Assembly: GCA_029261275.1 (NCBI GenBank)
Contig: JAJDBR010000207.1
Span: forward strand, 1 to 33,052
DNA from: Nitrospirales bacterium
GTDB lineage: Bacteria; Nitrospirota; Nitrospiria; Nitrospirales; UBA8639
DNA length: 33,052 nucleotides
Direction of reading: 5' to 3'
The position numbers were made by a program, and so were the translations under genes. Below are positions 25,151-33,052 of this stretch, piece by piece (position 1 is the stretch's first letter; every line of letters begins with the position of its first letter). Below the pieces are notes generated by a model, which did no database searches, had not been told where the DNA came from, and saw nothing but the letters and a program-made list of their open reading frames with translations.

Positions 25151-26317
25151 ATGAAGACTGTTCCCGCTTCAAATCGTGTTCCGGTTGCTTTAGGTGATCG
25201 GAGCTATGAAATAGTGATTCAGCCCGGCATATTGAGTCAACTTGGACAAGTGCTCCAACGTGCTGGATGCGCTGGTCGTGTTGGGATCGTGACTAATCCT
25301 GTTGTTAATCAATTGTACGGTCACCCGGTACAACGGGCGTTACGACAAGCTGGGTTTTCCCCGTTCTTCATCATCGTTCCAGACGGGGAGCAGGCGAAGA
25401 CTCTGAAGTGGTTGGCCAAAATTCTTGATGCACTTGTTATGCAACGTGTGGAACGCCAGGATTTCATCTTGGCCTTAGGTGGGGGTGTCACCGGTGATGT
25501 CGCGGGGTTTGCGGCGTCGACCTATCTGCGAGGAATTCCCTTTGTCCAAGTTCCGACGACCCTTGTAGCCCAAGTAGATTCGAGTGTCGGTGGGAAAACG
25601 GGAGTCAATCATTCCCAAGGGAAAAATTTGATAGGCGCATTTTATCAGCCTAAAATTGTGGTCGTTGATCCACATGTACTTAAAACTCTTCCCTCGCGCC
25701 AATGGATTGCTGGTTTAGCTGAGGTGATTAAATACGGGATGATTGCGGACAAAGAATTTTTTAAATATCTCGAGCAACATGTTGAAGGACTTCGAGCACA
25801 GTCTGACGATGTCATGCCGCACATCATTCGTCGATGCTGTGAAATTAAGGCCGATGTGGTGACGGGTGATGAACGTGAATCAGGCAGGAGACGAATTTTG
25901 AACTATGGGCATACCGTGGGCCATGCTTTGGAGTCCTGGGGAAATTATAGAAAATGGATTCATGGAGAAGCGGTGGGCCTTGGGATGGTTCAAGAAGCTT
26001 CCATGGCACAATATCTCGGCATGTGCTCAAAAGATGTGGTCGAACGGCAGGATGATCTCATAAAAAGGGTCGGATTACCCAATGCCATACCCAAAATGAA
26101 ATTTCTGGATCTTTGGCAGGCCATGCAACATGATAAAAAAGTCGTCAAAGGGGATATTCATTGTGTGCTACCGAAACGAATCGGTGACGTGAGTGTGGTG
26201 CCCTTAGTTCGAGATTCCTTACGGAAATGGTTTTCCATTCAGCAACCGTCTTCGAGTAGGGCAACGACTGGGCTTCGGAAATCTCCATCTCCTTCAGGGT
26301 CGGCAAGGAAGAAATAA
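25151..26317 (+). CDS. aroB: 3-dehydroquinate synthase
   Basis: AroB makes 3-dehydroquinate from DAHP with NAD and a divalent metal. The metal ligands are conserved: E191 in AEVIKYG, H254 in GHTVGHALE and H271 in HGEAV. The NAD-binding region GGGVTGDVAGFAASTYLRG and the QVDSSVGGKTGVNH segment are typical. At 388 residues it carries a Ser/Arg/Lys-rich C-terminal tail of about 25 residues beyond the usual end. It lies 80 nt after aroC. The next gene begins after one base, so they are almost certainly co-transcribed. Confidence 0.98.
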   Translation: MKTVPASNRVPVALGDRSYEIVIQPGILSQLGQVLQRAGCAGRVGIVTNPVVNQLYGHPVQRALRQAGFSPFFIIVPDGEQAKTLKWLAKILDALVMQRVERQDFILALGGGVTGDVAGFAASTYLRGIPFVQVPTTLVAQVDSSVGGKTGVNHSQGKNLIGAFYQPKIVVVDPHVLKTLPSRQWIAGLAEVIKYGMIADKEFFKYLEQHVEGLRAQSDDVMPHIIRRCCEIKADVVTGDERESGRRRILNYGHTVGHALESWGNYRKWIHGEAVGLGMVQEASMAQYLGMCSKDVVERQDDLIKRVGLPNAIPKMKFLDLWQAMQHDKKVVKGDIHCVLPKRIGDVSVVPLVRDSLRKWFSIQQPSSSRATTGLRKSPSPSGSARKK

Positions 26318-26318
26318 T

Positions 26319-27560
26319 ATGGCACGTGCCAAGCAATTGACCAGCGAGGAATTGAAGCAACAAGTGCGGGAACGCACTCGTGAAGTGCAAATTCTCCACC
26401 GGATCAGCGAATCGATTAGTAGTACTCTGGAACAGGCCACCGTCTTGAAGCAAATTGTGGAAGTGGTGGTTGAAGTCACAAAAGCGGATGCGTGTTTGTT
26501 GTATCTCATTTCTGAAACCAAAGAAGAGCTCATCTTGCGTGCCTCAAAGAATCCGCATCCCCGACTAATCGGTCGGATTTCCATCGGGTTAGGCGAAGGG
26601 ATCACCGGATGGGTGGCTCGGGAAAAAGTGCCGGTTGTCATTCCACGAAATGCCAGCGATGACGCGCGCTTTAAGTTTTTTCATCGATTGCCGGAAGATC
26701 GCTATCAAGCCTTTCTGTCAGTTCCGATTATCAGTAAAGGCGAAATTATCGGGGTGATCAATGTGCAACATAAGCGATCCAAACGGTATACCGAAGAAGT
26801 GCTGGCATTACTGTTGACCATTGCGAATCAGGTGGGCGGAGCCATTGCTAATGCCCGCTTGTATGATGACATGCGGGAAAAGGCACGTCGTCTGGCCACG
26901 CTTTCTCAAGTCTCAGAAACGGTGGCATCGAATCGCATGATTGAAGATGTCTTGCAATTGATTGTGACGATGACTGCCCAATTGATGAGCTCGAAAATTT
27001 GTTCCATCATGCTGGTCGACCAAGATTCAGGGGAATTACGGATTACGGCGACCCAGAGTTTGAGCGATGCCTATAGACGAAAACCTCCGTTGAAAGTAGG
27101 GCAAAGCATGAGTGGGCGAGCCGTACAGGAACAATGCCCGGTGTATGTGCCAGACGTCACGGCAGAAGGTGGATATTTTTATCGAGATTTGGCAAAACGA
27201 GAAGGGCTACATTCGCTGTTATCCGTTCCCATGTTGATGAAGAATAACGTCATTGGGGTCATCAATGTCTATACCTCCACTCATCACCTATTTTCAGATG
27301 AAGAAACGAAGACTCTGCAAGCGATTGCGAACCAATCAGCTGTGGCGATCGAACATACGCGGCTTATGGAAAAATCTTTTGAAATGCAAGAGGCCCTGGA
27401 AGTCCGCAAGCAGGTTGAGCGAGCCAAAGGATTTCTCATGGTATCAAAAGGACTGTCCGAACCCGAAGCTTTTCGCTTGATGCAACGGCAGAGCATGAAT
27501 TTGCGTAAATCCATGCGTGAAATTGCCGATGCCATCATTCTCGCAGAAGAACTTCAGTAG
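26319..27560 (+). CDS. GAF-GAF-ANTAR sensor protein, putative transcription antiterminator
   Basis: The 413 residues show a short N-terminal coiled coil (about 8-28) and two GAF domains (about 36-180 and 210-345), both ending in the typical LSVPI...GVINV pattern. A C-terminal ANTAR domain lies at about 356-411 with VERAKGFLMVSKGLSEPEAF and MREIADAIILAEEL. ANTAR domains bind RNA with paired hexaloop hairpins and prevent transcription termination. There is no receiver or kinase domain, so a ligand sensed by the GAF domains is the likely input. The gene starts 1 nt after aroB. A matching RNA target lies just downstream, before nadE. The ligand is unknown. Confidence 0.93.
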   Translation: MARAKQLTSEELKQQVRERTREVQILHRISESISSTLEQATVLKQIVEVVVEVTKADACLLYLISETKEELILRASKNPHPRLIGRISIGLGEGITGWVAREKVPVVIPRNASDDARFKFFHRLPEDRYQAFLSVPIISKGEIIGVINVQHKRSKRYTEEVLALLLTIANQVGGAIANARLYDDMREKARRLATLSQVSETVASNRMIEDVLQLIVTMTAQLMSSKICSIMLVDQDSGELRITATQSLSDAYRRKPPLKVGQSMSGRAVQEQCPVYVPDVTAEGGYFYRDLAKREGLHSLLSVPMLMKNNVIGVINVYTSTHHLFSDEETKTLQAIANQSAVAIEHTRLMEKSFEMQEALEVRKQVERAKGFLMVSKGLSEPEAFRLMQRQSMNLRKSMREIADAIILAEELQ

Positions 27561-27616
27561 GCCACCCAAGCATAGGGCACCGTGGACGGATGAATTTCTG
27601 TATGGTCGGGGGTTGA

Positions 27617-27645
27617 TTGAAGAGAGGTTCTGGCACTTGTATAAT
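27617..27645 (+). promoter_or_regulatory. Candidate sigma-70 promoter for nadE-glnD
   Basis: TTGAAG at 27617-27622 and a perfect TATAAT at 27640-27645 are spaced by 17 nt. Transcription would begin near 27651-27653, only a few bases before the first hexaloop hairpin. This gives a leader of about 90 nt that contains just the two hairpins, the terminator and the nadE start. It lies in the gap after the ANTAR gene. Confidence 0.65.
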
Positions 27646-27655
27646 GACTGAAAGG

Positions 27656-27673
27656 GGCGACAACGACGTTGCC
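27656..27673 (+). promoter_or_regulatory. ANTAR-type RNA hexaloop hairpin P1
   Basis: GGCGAC at 27656-27661 pairs with GTTGCC at 27668-27673 (one G-T wobble), enclosing the six-base loop AACGAC. The loop has A at position 1 and G at position 4, the two bases known to be required by ANTAR proteins. It sits at the very 5' end of the predicted transcript. Confidence 0.75.
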
Positions 27674-27695
27674 TGGTCAAATCAAATGGATGAAT

Positions 27696-27711
27696 AGGAC
27701 AATGTCGTCCT
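27696..27711 (+). promoter_or_regulatory. ANTAR-type RNA hexaloop hairpin P2, overlapping the terminator
   Basis: AGGAC at 27696-27700 pairs perfectly with GTCCT at 27707-27711, enclosing the six-base loop AATGTC. Again the loop has A at position 1 and G at position 4. Its 3' arm uses bases 27707-27711, which also form most of the 5' arm of the terminator at 27706-27735. The two structures are therefore mutually exclusive. A linker of 22 nt separates it from P1. Confidence 0.75.
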
Positions 27712-27742
27712 CGGTTCCTTTCGGGACAGAGGACGTTTTTTT
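27706..27742 (+). terminator. Intrinsic terminator (attenuator) directly before nadE
   Basis: CGTCCTC at 27706-27712 pairs with GAGGACG at 27729-27735. After one G/A mismatch, GTTCC at 27714-27718 pairs with GGGAC at 27723-27727 around a TTTC loop. Seven T follow at 27736-27742 and abut the nadE ATG at 27743. The likely Shine-Dalgarno GAGG (27729-27732) is inside the 3' arm. A terminator in this place must be bypassed for nadE to be expressed, so it reads as a regulated attenuator. Confidence 0.85.
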
Positions 27743-29545
27743 ATGATGAACGTACGATTGGCCATGGTGCAGATGAATGCGGTCGTCGGCGATCTTGGGG
27801 CAAACACTCGCGCGATTTGTCGATGGATTCGTGAAGCCAAGAAGGTCAAAGCTGATGTCGTCGTGTTTCCTGAATTAGCGGTATCGGGATACCCTCCAGA
27901 AGATCTGCTTCTCATGCCGCAGTTTCTTCGCGATGTGCATCGCATGCAGGCTCGGATAGCTAACGCCTCAAACGGTCTTTTGGCTGTGGTGGGTAGCGTG
28001 GCCAATCCACGGGATGAACAGTTGAAGCCCTTTTTAAAATCTGATGACCAGGATCCTTCCGATAGACAGAAGCCCTTGAATGTTGCATGGGTCTTTGGCA
28101 AGGGGCAATTAGTCGTGAGCTATGCGAAGCACCAGCTCCCCAATTATGGGGTATTTGATGAACAGCGGTATTTTCAAGAAGGAAGAGCCAATCCGATTGT
28201 TTGCCTTGGATCGGTCAGGATCGGCATCACTATTTGTGAAGATATCTGGTTTGCCGATGGGCCCGTCCGTACCCAAGTGAACGACGGGGGAGCTCAGATG
28301 ATTGTCAATATTAATGCCTCACCCTATCACGTCGGAAAAACACGCACTCGACGACGAATGTTGGCCAATCGTGCGAAAGAGCATGGTGTGTTTGTGAGCT
28401 ATACGAATATGGTTGGGGGGCAGGATGAATTAGTCTTTGACGGGAATAGCCTTGTGATGGATCCTCGTGGGAATCTCGTGGCGCAAGCCAAGGGGTTTGA
28501 AGAAGATCTCCTGCTCACTGATCTTTCTATTCCTAGCGCAATTGATCCACAACCAAAAAGTTTGCCAACGATATCGCCATCCCAAAAACGAGTCGGAATT
28601 ACTTTCCTTCGGATTCCGTGGAAACGTTCGCCCTCACAACCCCTATCCCAATCTGTGCAAAAAAAATCATCATCCATGACGGAATCGGAGGAAATCTATC
28701 GTGCGTTGGTGTTAGGTGTCAGGGATTATGTTCGAAAAAATGGATTTTCCAAAGTTGTGGTGGGGGTCAGCGGAGGGATTGATTCTGCTCTGACGGCACT
28801 GATCGCCCGAGATGCGCTGGGTCCCTCTCAAGTTGTGGGTGTCATGATGCCTTCTCCTTATACATCTTCCGCAAGTAAGCAAGATTCAAGGGCATTGGCG
28901 AAGAATTTTGGAATGGATTTGCTGAATCTTCCCATCACCCCCCTTTTTAAAACATTCCTCCGAGAATTGCGCCCATTTTTTAAAGGGTATTCTGAGGATG
29001 CAACGGAAGAAAATTTACAGGCCAGAATTCGTGGTACGCTCTTAATGGCCCTTTCCAATAAATTTGGGTATCTGGTGTTAACCACGGGGAATAAAAGCGA
29101 AATGAGTGTGGGCTATGCAACCCTATATGGAGACATGGCAGGTGGGTTTGCCGTCATCAAAGATATCACGAAGATGCGGGTGTATCAGTTGGCGAGATGG
29201 CGGAGCGACTACCAAGGTCGAGATTTTGAATCCGTTAGTATTCCCGAGAGAATTCAGTCTCGGCCTCCCTCGGCGGAACTCAAAGCGAATCAAACGGATC
29301 AAGATTCCTTGCCCGCCTACCCTCAGTTAGATGCAATTTTACAGGCCTATATTGAACAAAATCAGTCAAGAAAATCCATTGCGAAGTCAGGCTATCCGGT
29401 AGGTGTCGTGAAAAAGGTGTTGCGCCTAGTTGATCAGAGTGAATACAAGCGCCGCCAATCTCCTATCGGAATAAAAATTACTGCACGCGCATTAGGAAAA
29501 GACCGACGCATGCCGATTACGAATCGATATATTCCAAAGGGATAA
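27743..29545 (+). CDS. nadE: Glutamine-dependent NAD+ synthetase
   Basis: The enzyme amidates nicotinic acid adenine dinucleotide to NAD+, using ammonia released from glutamine. The N-terminal nitrilase-type amidase has the triad E44 (FPELAVSGYPPEDLL), K129 and C165 (GITICEDIWF). The C-terminal synthetase has the P-loop SGGIDSA from residue 343 and TTGNKSEMSVGYATLYGDMAG. At 600 residues the two-domain form is complete. ATG 27743 or 27746 fits the family start. The start codon directly follows the T-run of an attenuator, so expression probably depends on antitermination. Confidence 0.98.
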   Translation: MMNVRLAMVQMNAVVGDLGANTRAICRWIREAKKVKADVVVFPELAVSGYPPEDLLLMPQFLRDVHRMQARIANASNGLLAVVGSVANPRDEQLKPFLKSDDQDPSDRQKPLNVAWVFGKGQLVVSYAKHQLPNYGVFDEQRYFQEGRANPIVCLGSVRIGITICEDIWFADGPVRTQVNDGGAQMIVNINASPYHVGKTRTRRRMLANRAKEHGVFVSYTNMVGGQDELVFDGNSLVMDPRGNLVAQAKGFEEDLLLTDLSIPSAIDPQPKSLPTISPSQKRVGITFLRIPWKRSPSQPLSQSVQKKSSSMTESEEIYRALVLGVRDYVRKNGFSKVVVGVSGGIDSALTALIARDALGPSQVVGVMMPSPYTSSASKQDSRALAKNFGMDLLNLPITPLFKTFLRELRPFFKGYSEDATEENLQARIRGTLLMALSNKFGYLVLTTGNKSEMSVGYATLYGDMAGGFAVIKDITKMRVYQLARWRSDYQGRDFESVSIPERIQSRPPSAELKANQTDQDSLPAYPQLDAILQAYIEQNQSRKSIAKSGYPVGVVKKVLRLVDQSEYKRRQSPIGIKITARALGKDRRMPITNRYIPKG

Positions 29546-29586
29546 TTGATTTATGTTTCGTTTTTTTTCATGACGAAGACAAATTT

Positions 29587-32286
29587 ATGACAATAGGTAA
29601 TCCCATCTCCTTTCCGAATTCTTCCACCATTGGTTCCCAAGGGCTGAAGGAACAACGAGAGGCGATGCATCAACGATTGATGGAAGGGGCCACCGGAGCA
29701 GAAGTCGTCCAGGTATTTTCTGATTTTATGGATGGGCTCTTAATGGCGAGATTCCGTGAAGTCATCCAACAAGGCAATGCTGAAATTCGAGCAGGCTGGC
29801 AAGAATGTTCTTTAGTAGCCATGGGTGGATACGGTCGCCGAGAATTGGCACCTTATTCTGATATTGACGTGATGATCTTGACCCAAGGGAATCAAGCCGA
29901 ACTGGCTCAGGCCATTTCCATAGGCGTCTTTCATCATTTGTGGGATTTAGGTTTTCAAGTCGGACATAGCGTTCGATCCATTGCGGAGTGTCTTGAGATT
30001 GGGGAGGCCGACATCCCTGCTTGCACCTCTCTCATGGAGTCCAGGTTTTTGGGAGGCAATGCGGCGGTATTTCAGGAATTTCAGAGGAAATTTGATCGAC
30101 GAATTATCAAACGACAGAATAAACGATTTGTTCTAGATAAAATCGAAGAGCGGCAGCGGGAATATGCAAAATTTGGAGGGACGGTCTTTTTACTTGAACC
30201 GAATGTTAAAAAAAGTAAGGGTGGATTGCGAGATGTTCACGTGGTGCAGTGGGTAGGGCAAGCTCGATATGGAGCCGGAACTATTCAAGAACTATCTAAT
30301 CGAGGGATATTGGCACTTCAAGATTATCAGGTGCTGCAAGAGGCGCAAGAATTTCTGTGGCGTCTGAGAGCGTTTCTTCACTTAGAGGCAGACCGGGCAC
30401 AGGATATTCTGACCTTTGATGATCAGGTCAAGATCGCGGAAATTTATGGCTTATCCGATCTTCCCAATCTGTTGGCTGTTGAACAATTCATGCAACAATA
30501 TTTCCGGCACACTACGGGATTGCATGATCGGTGTTTGCGATTTCTTGAACAGACTCATGAGGAATCTTGGGTTGACCGAATTCGGCGACGATTGAAGCGC
30601 TATTCATTGATTGAGGGACATTTTCGAAGAGAAGATAATCGCCTCACCATTCCCACAGAAAAAATACTGGGGGTCTTGGAAAGTCCCATCCTACTTTTGA
30701 GGTTCTTTGAATTGTCTCATGAGCAAGCGGTGGCCATTGATTCACAGGTATTAAATGAATTGTCGCAACATTTAGCGACTGTGCCAAACGAACGGTTTCA
30801 AACAGACGAAGTCAGCTCCCTTTTCCGGGGAATATTACGTCGACCCGGTCGGATCGGGAAGACGCTAGAGGCGATGCATCAAGCTGGGCTCTTGGAAAAG
30901 CTTGTTCCAGCCTTTGCCAGAGTTCGAGGTCTCATGCAATTTAACCAGTACCATAAGTATACGGTGGATGAGCATAGTTTATTAGCCGTCAAAGAGGCCG
31001 AGCGATTACTTGACGCTCAAGGGATCATGGGTGAGGTGTATGGGACGATTGAGGACAAGGATATTCTGCACTTGGCTTTGCTGCTGCACGATTTAGGTAA
31101 GGGCAGACCTGGTGATCATTGTAAGGTCGGACAAGAGTTGGCCCATAAAACAGCTGATCGGTTGGGGCTGTCACAAGATGAAAGAGAGGTCCTGGCCTTT
31201 CTTGTGTTTCATCACTTAGTCATGTCCCATACGGCCTTTCGCCGAGATCTGAATGATCCGAAGATCATCCAGGCGTTTGCAAAAAAAATGGTAACCGTAC
31301 CGGTCCTTCAAAAAATGTTCATTCTGACTGTCGCAGATATTTCCGCTGTAGGACCTGAAGTCATGACCAAATGGAAGGAATCCCTGCTGGGTGAACTTTA
31401 TTCCAACACATACGAAGTGATGGTAGAAGGGCAGCTATCTTCTGCAACAACCAGCGGGCAAAGCGCCCTTTCACCCGCCGCTCGAAAATCTCTCCTGAAT
31501 GCGATGGCCATTCAATTAGGGGAATCCTCGAGGCATCAATCTGATTGGTCGTCATGGGTAGATAAACCACTCTCACAACTTCCTGATTGGTATGTGACCT
31601 CCACGCCGCCTGAACAAATGGCCGCACATCTTCTCGCCATGAGGAATTTGTCCTCAACGCCGACACATGTTGAAGGGCGATTCAACGGAGAATTGGGTGT
31701 GTCGGAATATGCCCTGATTACGCGAGCACAAGCGAAGCCAGGTCTCTTTATGCAAGTTACCGGCGTTCTGGCTGCCTTGGGTTTAGGCGTCCTGAATGCC
31801 CAGATTATGACTCTAGATGATGGGACGGCGCTAGATATATTTTCGGTTAATGACCCTGATGGGGAAATGCCGCCTTCGGATTTAAAATTAGAGGAAGTCT
31901 CCCTGGAAATTCAGGCAGTTGTTCAAGAAGAATCTTCGGTTGAACAAGTCTTTGAACGCCACCGCCGCCTGACGTTTGGTCCTCAGTTCCCTACTGGACG
32001 TCGTCCAACCGAAGTCCTCATTGATAATGAAGCGTCGGATTCCTACACGGTGATTGATGTCTTTGCGGATGACAAAGCAGGCCTTTTATTCGTGTTAGGC
32101 AAAACATTAGTACAGTTAGACCTGTCTATCCATATGGCCAGAATCGGGACACGATTAGATCAGGTGGTTGATGTCTTTTATGTGACCATTGCCTCAGGTG
32201 AAAAGATCCGTGATGCGACGCATTGCGAACAGATTCAAGAAACGATTCAGAAAGCCGTCGATGCGTTTCTGGATGGAGGGCAGTAG
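29587..32286 (+). CDS. glnD: Bifunctional PII uridylyltransferase / uridylyl-removing enzyme
   Basis: GlnD senses glutamine and adds or removes UMP on PII proteins, setting nitrogen status. The 899 residues show the nucleotidyltransferase site GGYGRRELAPYSDIDVMIL at 80-98 (D92 and D94 as metal ligands). An HD domain around LLLHDLGKGRPGDH has H501 and D502, and two C-terminal ACT domains start near 709 and 821. All four domains are intact. It lies 41 nt after nadE with no convincing promoter or terminator between, so it is probably in the same transcript. The ribosome binding site is weak. Confidence 0.97.
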   Translation: MTIGNPISFPNSSTIGSQGLKEQREAMHQRLMEGATGAEVVQVFSDFMDGLLMARFREVIQQGNAEIRAGWQECSLVAMGGYGRRELAPYSDIDVMILTQGNQAELAQAISIGVFHHLWDLGFQVGHSVRSIAECLEIGEADIPACTSLMESRFLGGNAAVFQEFQRKFDRRIIKRQNKRFVLDKIEERQREYAKFGGTVFLLEPNVKKSKGGLRDVHVVQWVGQARYGAGTIQELSNRGILALQDYQVLQEAQEFLWRLRAFLHLEADRAQDILTFDDQVKIAEIYGLSDLPNLLAVEQFMQQYFRHTTGLHDRCLRFLEQTHEESWVDRIRRRLKRYSLIEGHFRREDNRLTIPTEKILGVLESPILLLRFFELSHEQAVAIDSQVLNELSQHLATVPNERFQTDEVSSLFRGILRRPGRIGKTLEAMHQAGLLEKLVPAFARVRGLMQFNQYHKYTVDEHSLLAVKEAERLLDAQGIMGEVYGTIEDKDILHLALLLHDLGKGRPGDHCKVGQELAHKTADRLGLSQDEREVLAFLVFHHLVMSHTAFRRDLNDPKIIQAFAKKMVTVPVLQKMFILTVADISAVGPEVMTKWKESLLGELYSNTYEVMVEGQLSSATTSGQSALSPAARKSLLNAMAIQLGESSRHQSDWSSWVDKPLSQLPDWYVTSTPPEQMAAHLLAMRNLSSTPTHVEGRFNGELGVSEYALITRAQAKPGLFMQVTGVLAALGLGVLNAQIMTLDDGTALDIFSVNDPDGEMPPSDLKLEEVSLEIQAVVQEESSVEQVFERHRRLTFGPQFPTGRRPTEVLIDNEASDSYTVIDVFADDKAGLLFVLGKTLVQLDLSIHMARIGTRLDQVVDVFYVTIASGEKIRDATHCEQIQETIQKAVDAFLDGGQ

Positions 32287-32343
32287 GACAAGATCACGAT
32301 GGCCATGGGTAGAATGACCATGTTCATTGAGAGCCAAAGGCAA

Positions 32344-33051
32344 CTATGGGCGATGGGCGAATTCCCATTCCACTGCCGAATTAATGATCTCCTCAAGTGA
32401 AGAAAATGTGGGGTGCCATCCTAATTTTGAAATCAAAGCAGAGGGATCAGCTACGAGCTGAGGCGGGTCACCGGGGCGCCTGGGATGGATGTCAATTGTT
32501 GGCGTGACCGAGAGCCGTGCGGCGATGGCCTGGATCACTTGGAGAACAGAATGGCCATGACCGGTGCCTACATTGAAATTATGCTGCCCCATGAGGTTGC
32601 CGTCTTCGATGGCCTTCACATGAGCTTCGGCAAGGTCTGTGACATGGATGTAGTCTCGAACGCAGGTGCCATCAGGCGTGGGATAGTCATTTCCGTATAC
32701 CTGGACGGGGTTTCCAGAGCGTAGGGCTCGGATAACTCGAGGGATGAGATGTTCTTCAGGATCATGCTGTTCGCCAACCTGCCACTGCACATTGGCGCCA
32801 GAAGCATTAAAATACCGAAGGGCAATGGACCGAAAATCCAGGGCCTGTGCGCTGGCATGCAAGACTTTTTCATATCCGAGCTTTGATGCACCATAGGGGG
32901 AGGTAGGGAGAAGTTCGGTATCTTCTTGAATGGGCATTTTCACCGCATTGCCGTACACCGCGGCAGTTGAAGAAAACACAAAAACCTGAATTGGAAATCG
33001 AGCACACGCCAAAAGAAGGCTGAAACTTGCCCCAAGATTATTATTCCAATA
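32344..33051 (-). CDS. galE: UDP-glucose 4-epimerase, C-terminal part (5' end outside window)
   Basis: GalE interconverts UDP-glucose and UDP-galactose with bound NAD, supplying sugars for lipopolysaccharide or exopolysaccharide. The visible 235 residues run from YWNNNLGASFSLLLACARF at the window edge. They include the catalytic serine motif VFSSTAAVYG, the YGASK motif (Tyr and Lys of YxxxK), ALRYFNASGA and HPRRPGDPPQLVAD. The N-terminal NAD-binding GxxGxxG lies beyond the edge. The frame continues upstream of an internal TTG at 33012, which is not a start. It is convergent with glnD. Confidence 0.95.
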   Translation of the reverse strand, partial: YWNNNLGASFSLLLACARFPIQVFVFSSTAAVYGNAVKMPIQEDTELLPTSPYGASKLGYEKVLHASAQALDFRSIALRYFNASGANVQWQVGEQHDPEEHLIPRVIRALRSGNPVQVYGNDYPTPDGTCVRDYIHVTDLAEAHVKAIEDGNLMGQHNFNVGTGHGHSVLQVIQAIAARLSVTPTIDIHPRRPGDPPQLVADPSALISKLGWHPTFSSLEEIINSAVEWEFAHRP

Positions 33052-33052
33052 T

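Noticed and set aside
27682-27693. Alternative hexaloop AATGGA with a TCA/TGA stem in the nadE leader
   Set aside because: The loop has A1 and G4, but the stem is only three base pairs before a mismatch. The AGGAC/GTCCT hairpin just downstream is stronger and overlaps the terminator.
29546-29586. Run of eight T between nadE and glnD, possible terminator
   Set aside because: No GC-rich stem precedes the T-run; TTCGT/ACGAA would enclose it in a loop instead, which does not make an intrinsic terminator.
32304-32322. CATGG/CCATG repeat between glnD and galE as a bidirectional terminator
   Set aside because: Five base pairs with a nine-base loop and no T-run on either side; too weak to support.

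Overview
The window is a bacterial chromosome segment of moderate GC. It starts inside tuf and runs through a complete S10-spc-alpha ribosomal protein supercluster. It continues with lipopolysaccharide export genes, rpoN, rapZ, a short type IV pilus alignment block, aroC, aroB, a GAF-GAF-ANTAR regulator, nadE and glnD, and ends inside galE on the opposite strand. The outer-membrane genes (lptCAB) show a didermal Gram-negative. The gene order and protein style fit Nitrospirota (Nitrospira-like); that placement is inference from style and was not tested by search.

Region 1 (1-15847): tuf tail, rpsJ, rplC, rplD, rplW, rplB, rpsS, rplV, rpsC, rplP, rpmC, rpsQ, rplN, rplX, rplE, rpsN, rpsH, rplF, rplR, rpsE, rpmD, rplO, secY, adk, map, infA, rpmJ, rpsM, rpsK, rpsD, rpoA, rplQ. 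All are on the plus strand with short gaps or overlaps, in the canonical order, and no gene is broken. Region 2 (15848-20692): lptC, lptA, lptB, rpoN and rapZ, that is, LPS transport, sigma-54 and an RNase adaptor homologue. Region 3 (20693-23802): pilM, pilN, pilO and a pilP-like gene, without pilQ. Region 4 (23803-27560): aroC, aroB (shikimate pathway) and a sensor-type ANTAR protein that starts 1 nt after aroB. Region 5 (27561-32286): a structured leader, glutamine-dependent nadE and the PII uridylyltransferase gene glnD. Region 6 (32344-33052): partial galE, convergent with glnD.

The most notable element is the nadE leader. After a good sigma-70 promoter candidate there are two small hairpins, each with a six-base loop carrying A at position 1 and G at position 4. 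This is the hallmark of ANTAR-protein RNA targets. The second hairpin uses the same bases as the 5' arm of a strong intrinsic terminator. The terminator's T-run touches the nadE start codon and its 3' arm contains the likely Shine-Dalgarno sequence. The gene immediately upstream encodes a GAF-GAF-ANTAR protein. Together this reads as a complete sensor-plus-riboregulator cassette predicted to control NAD synthetase, and probably glnD, by antitermination.
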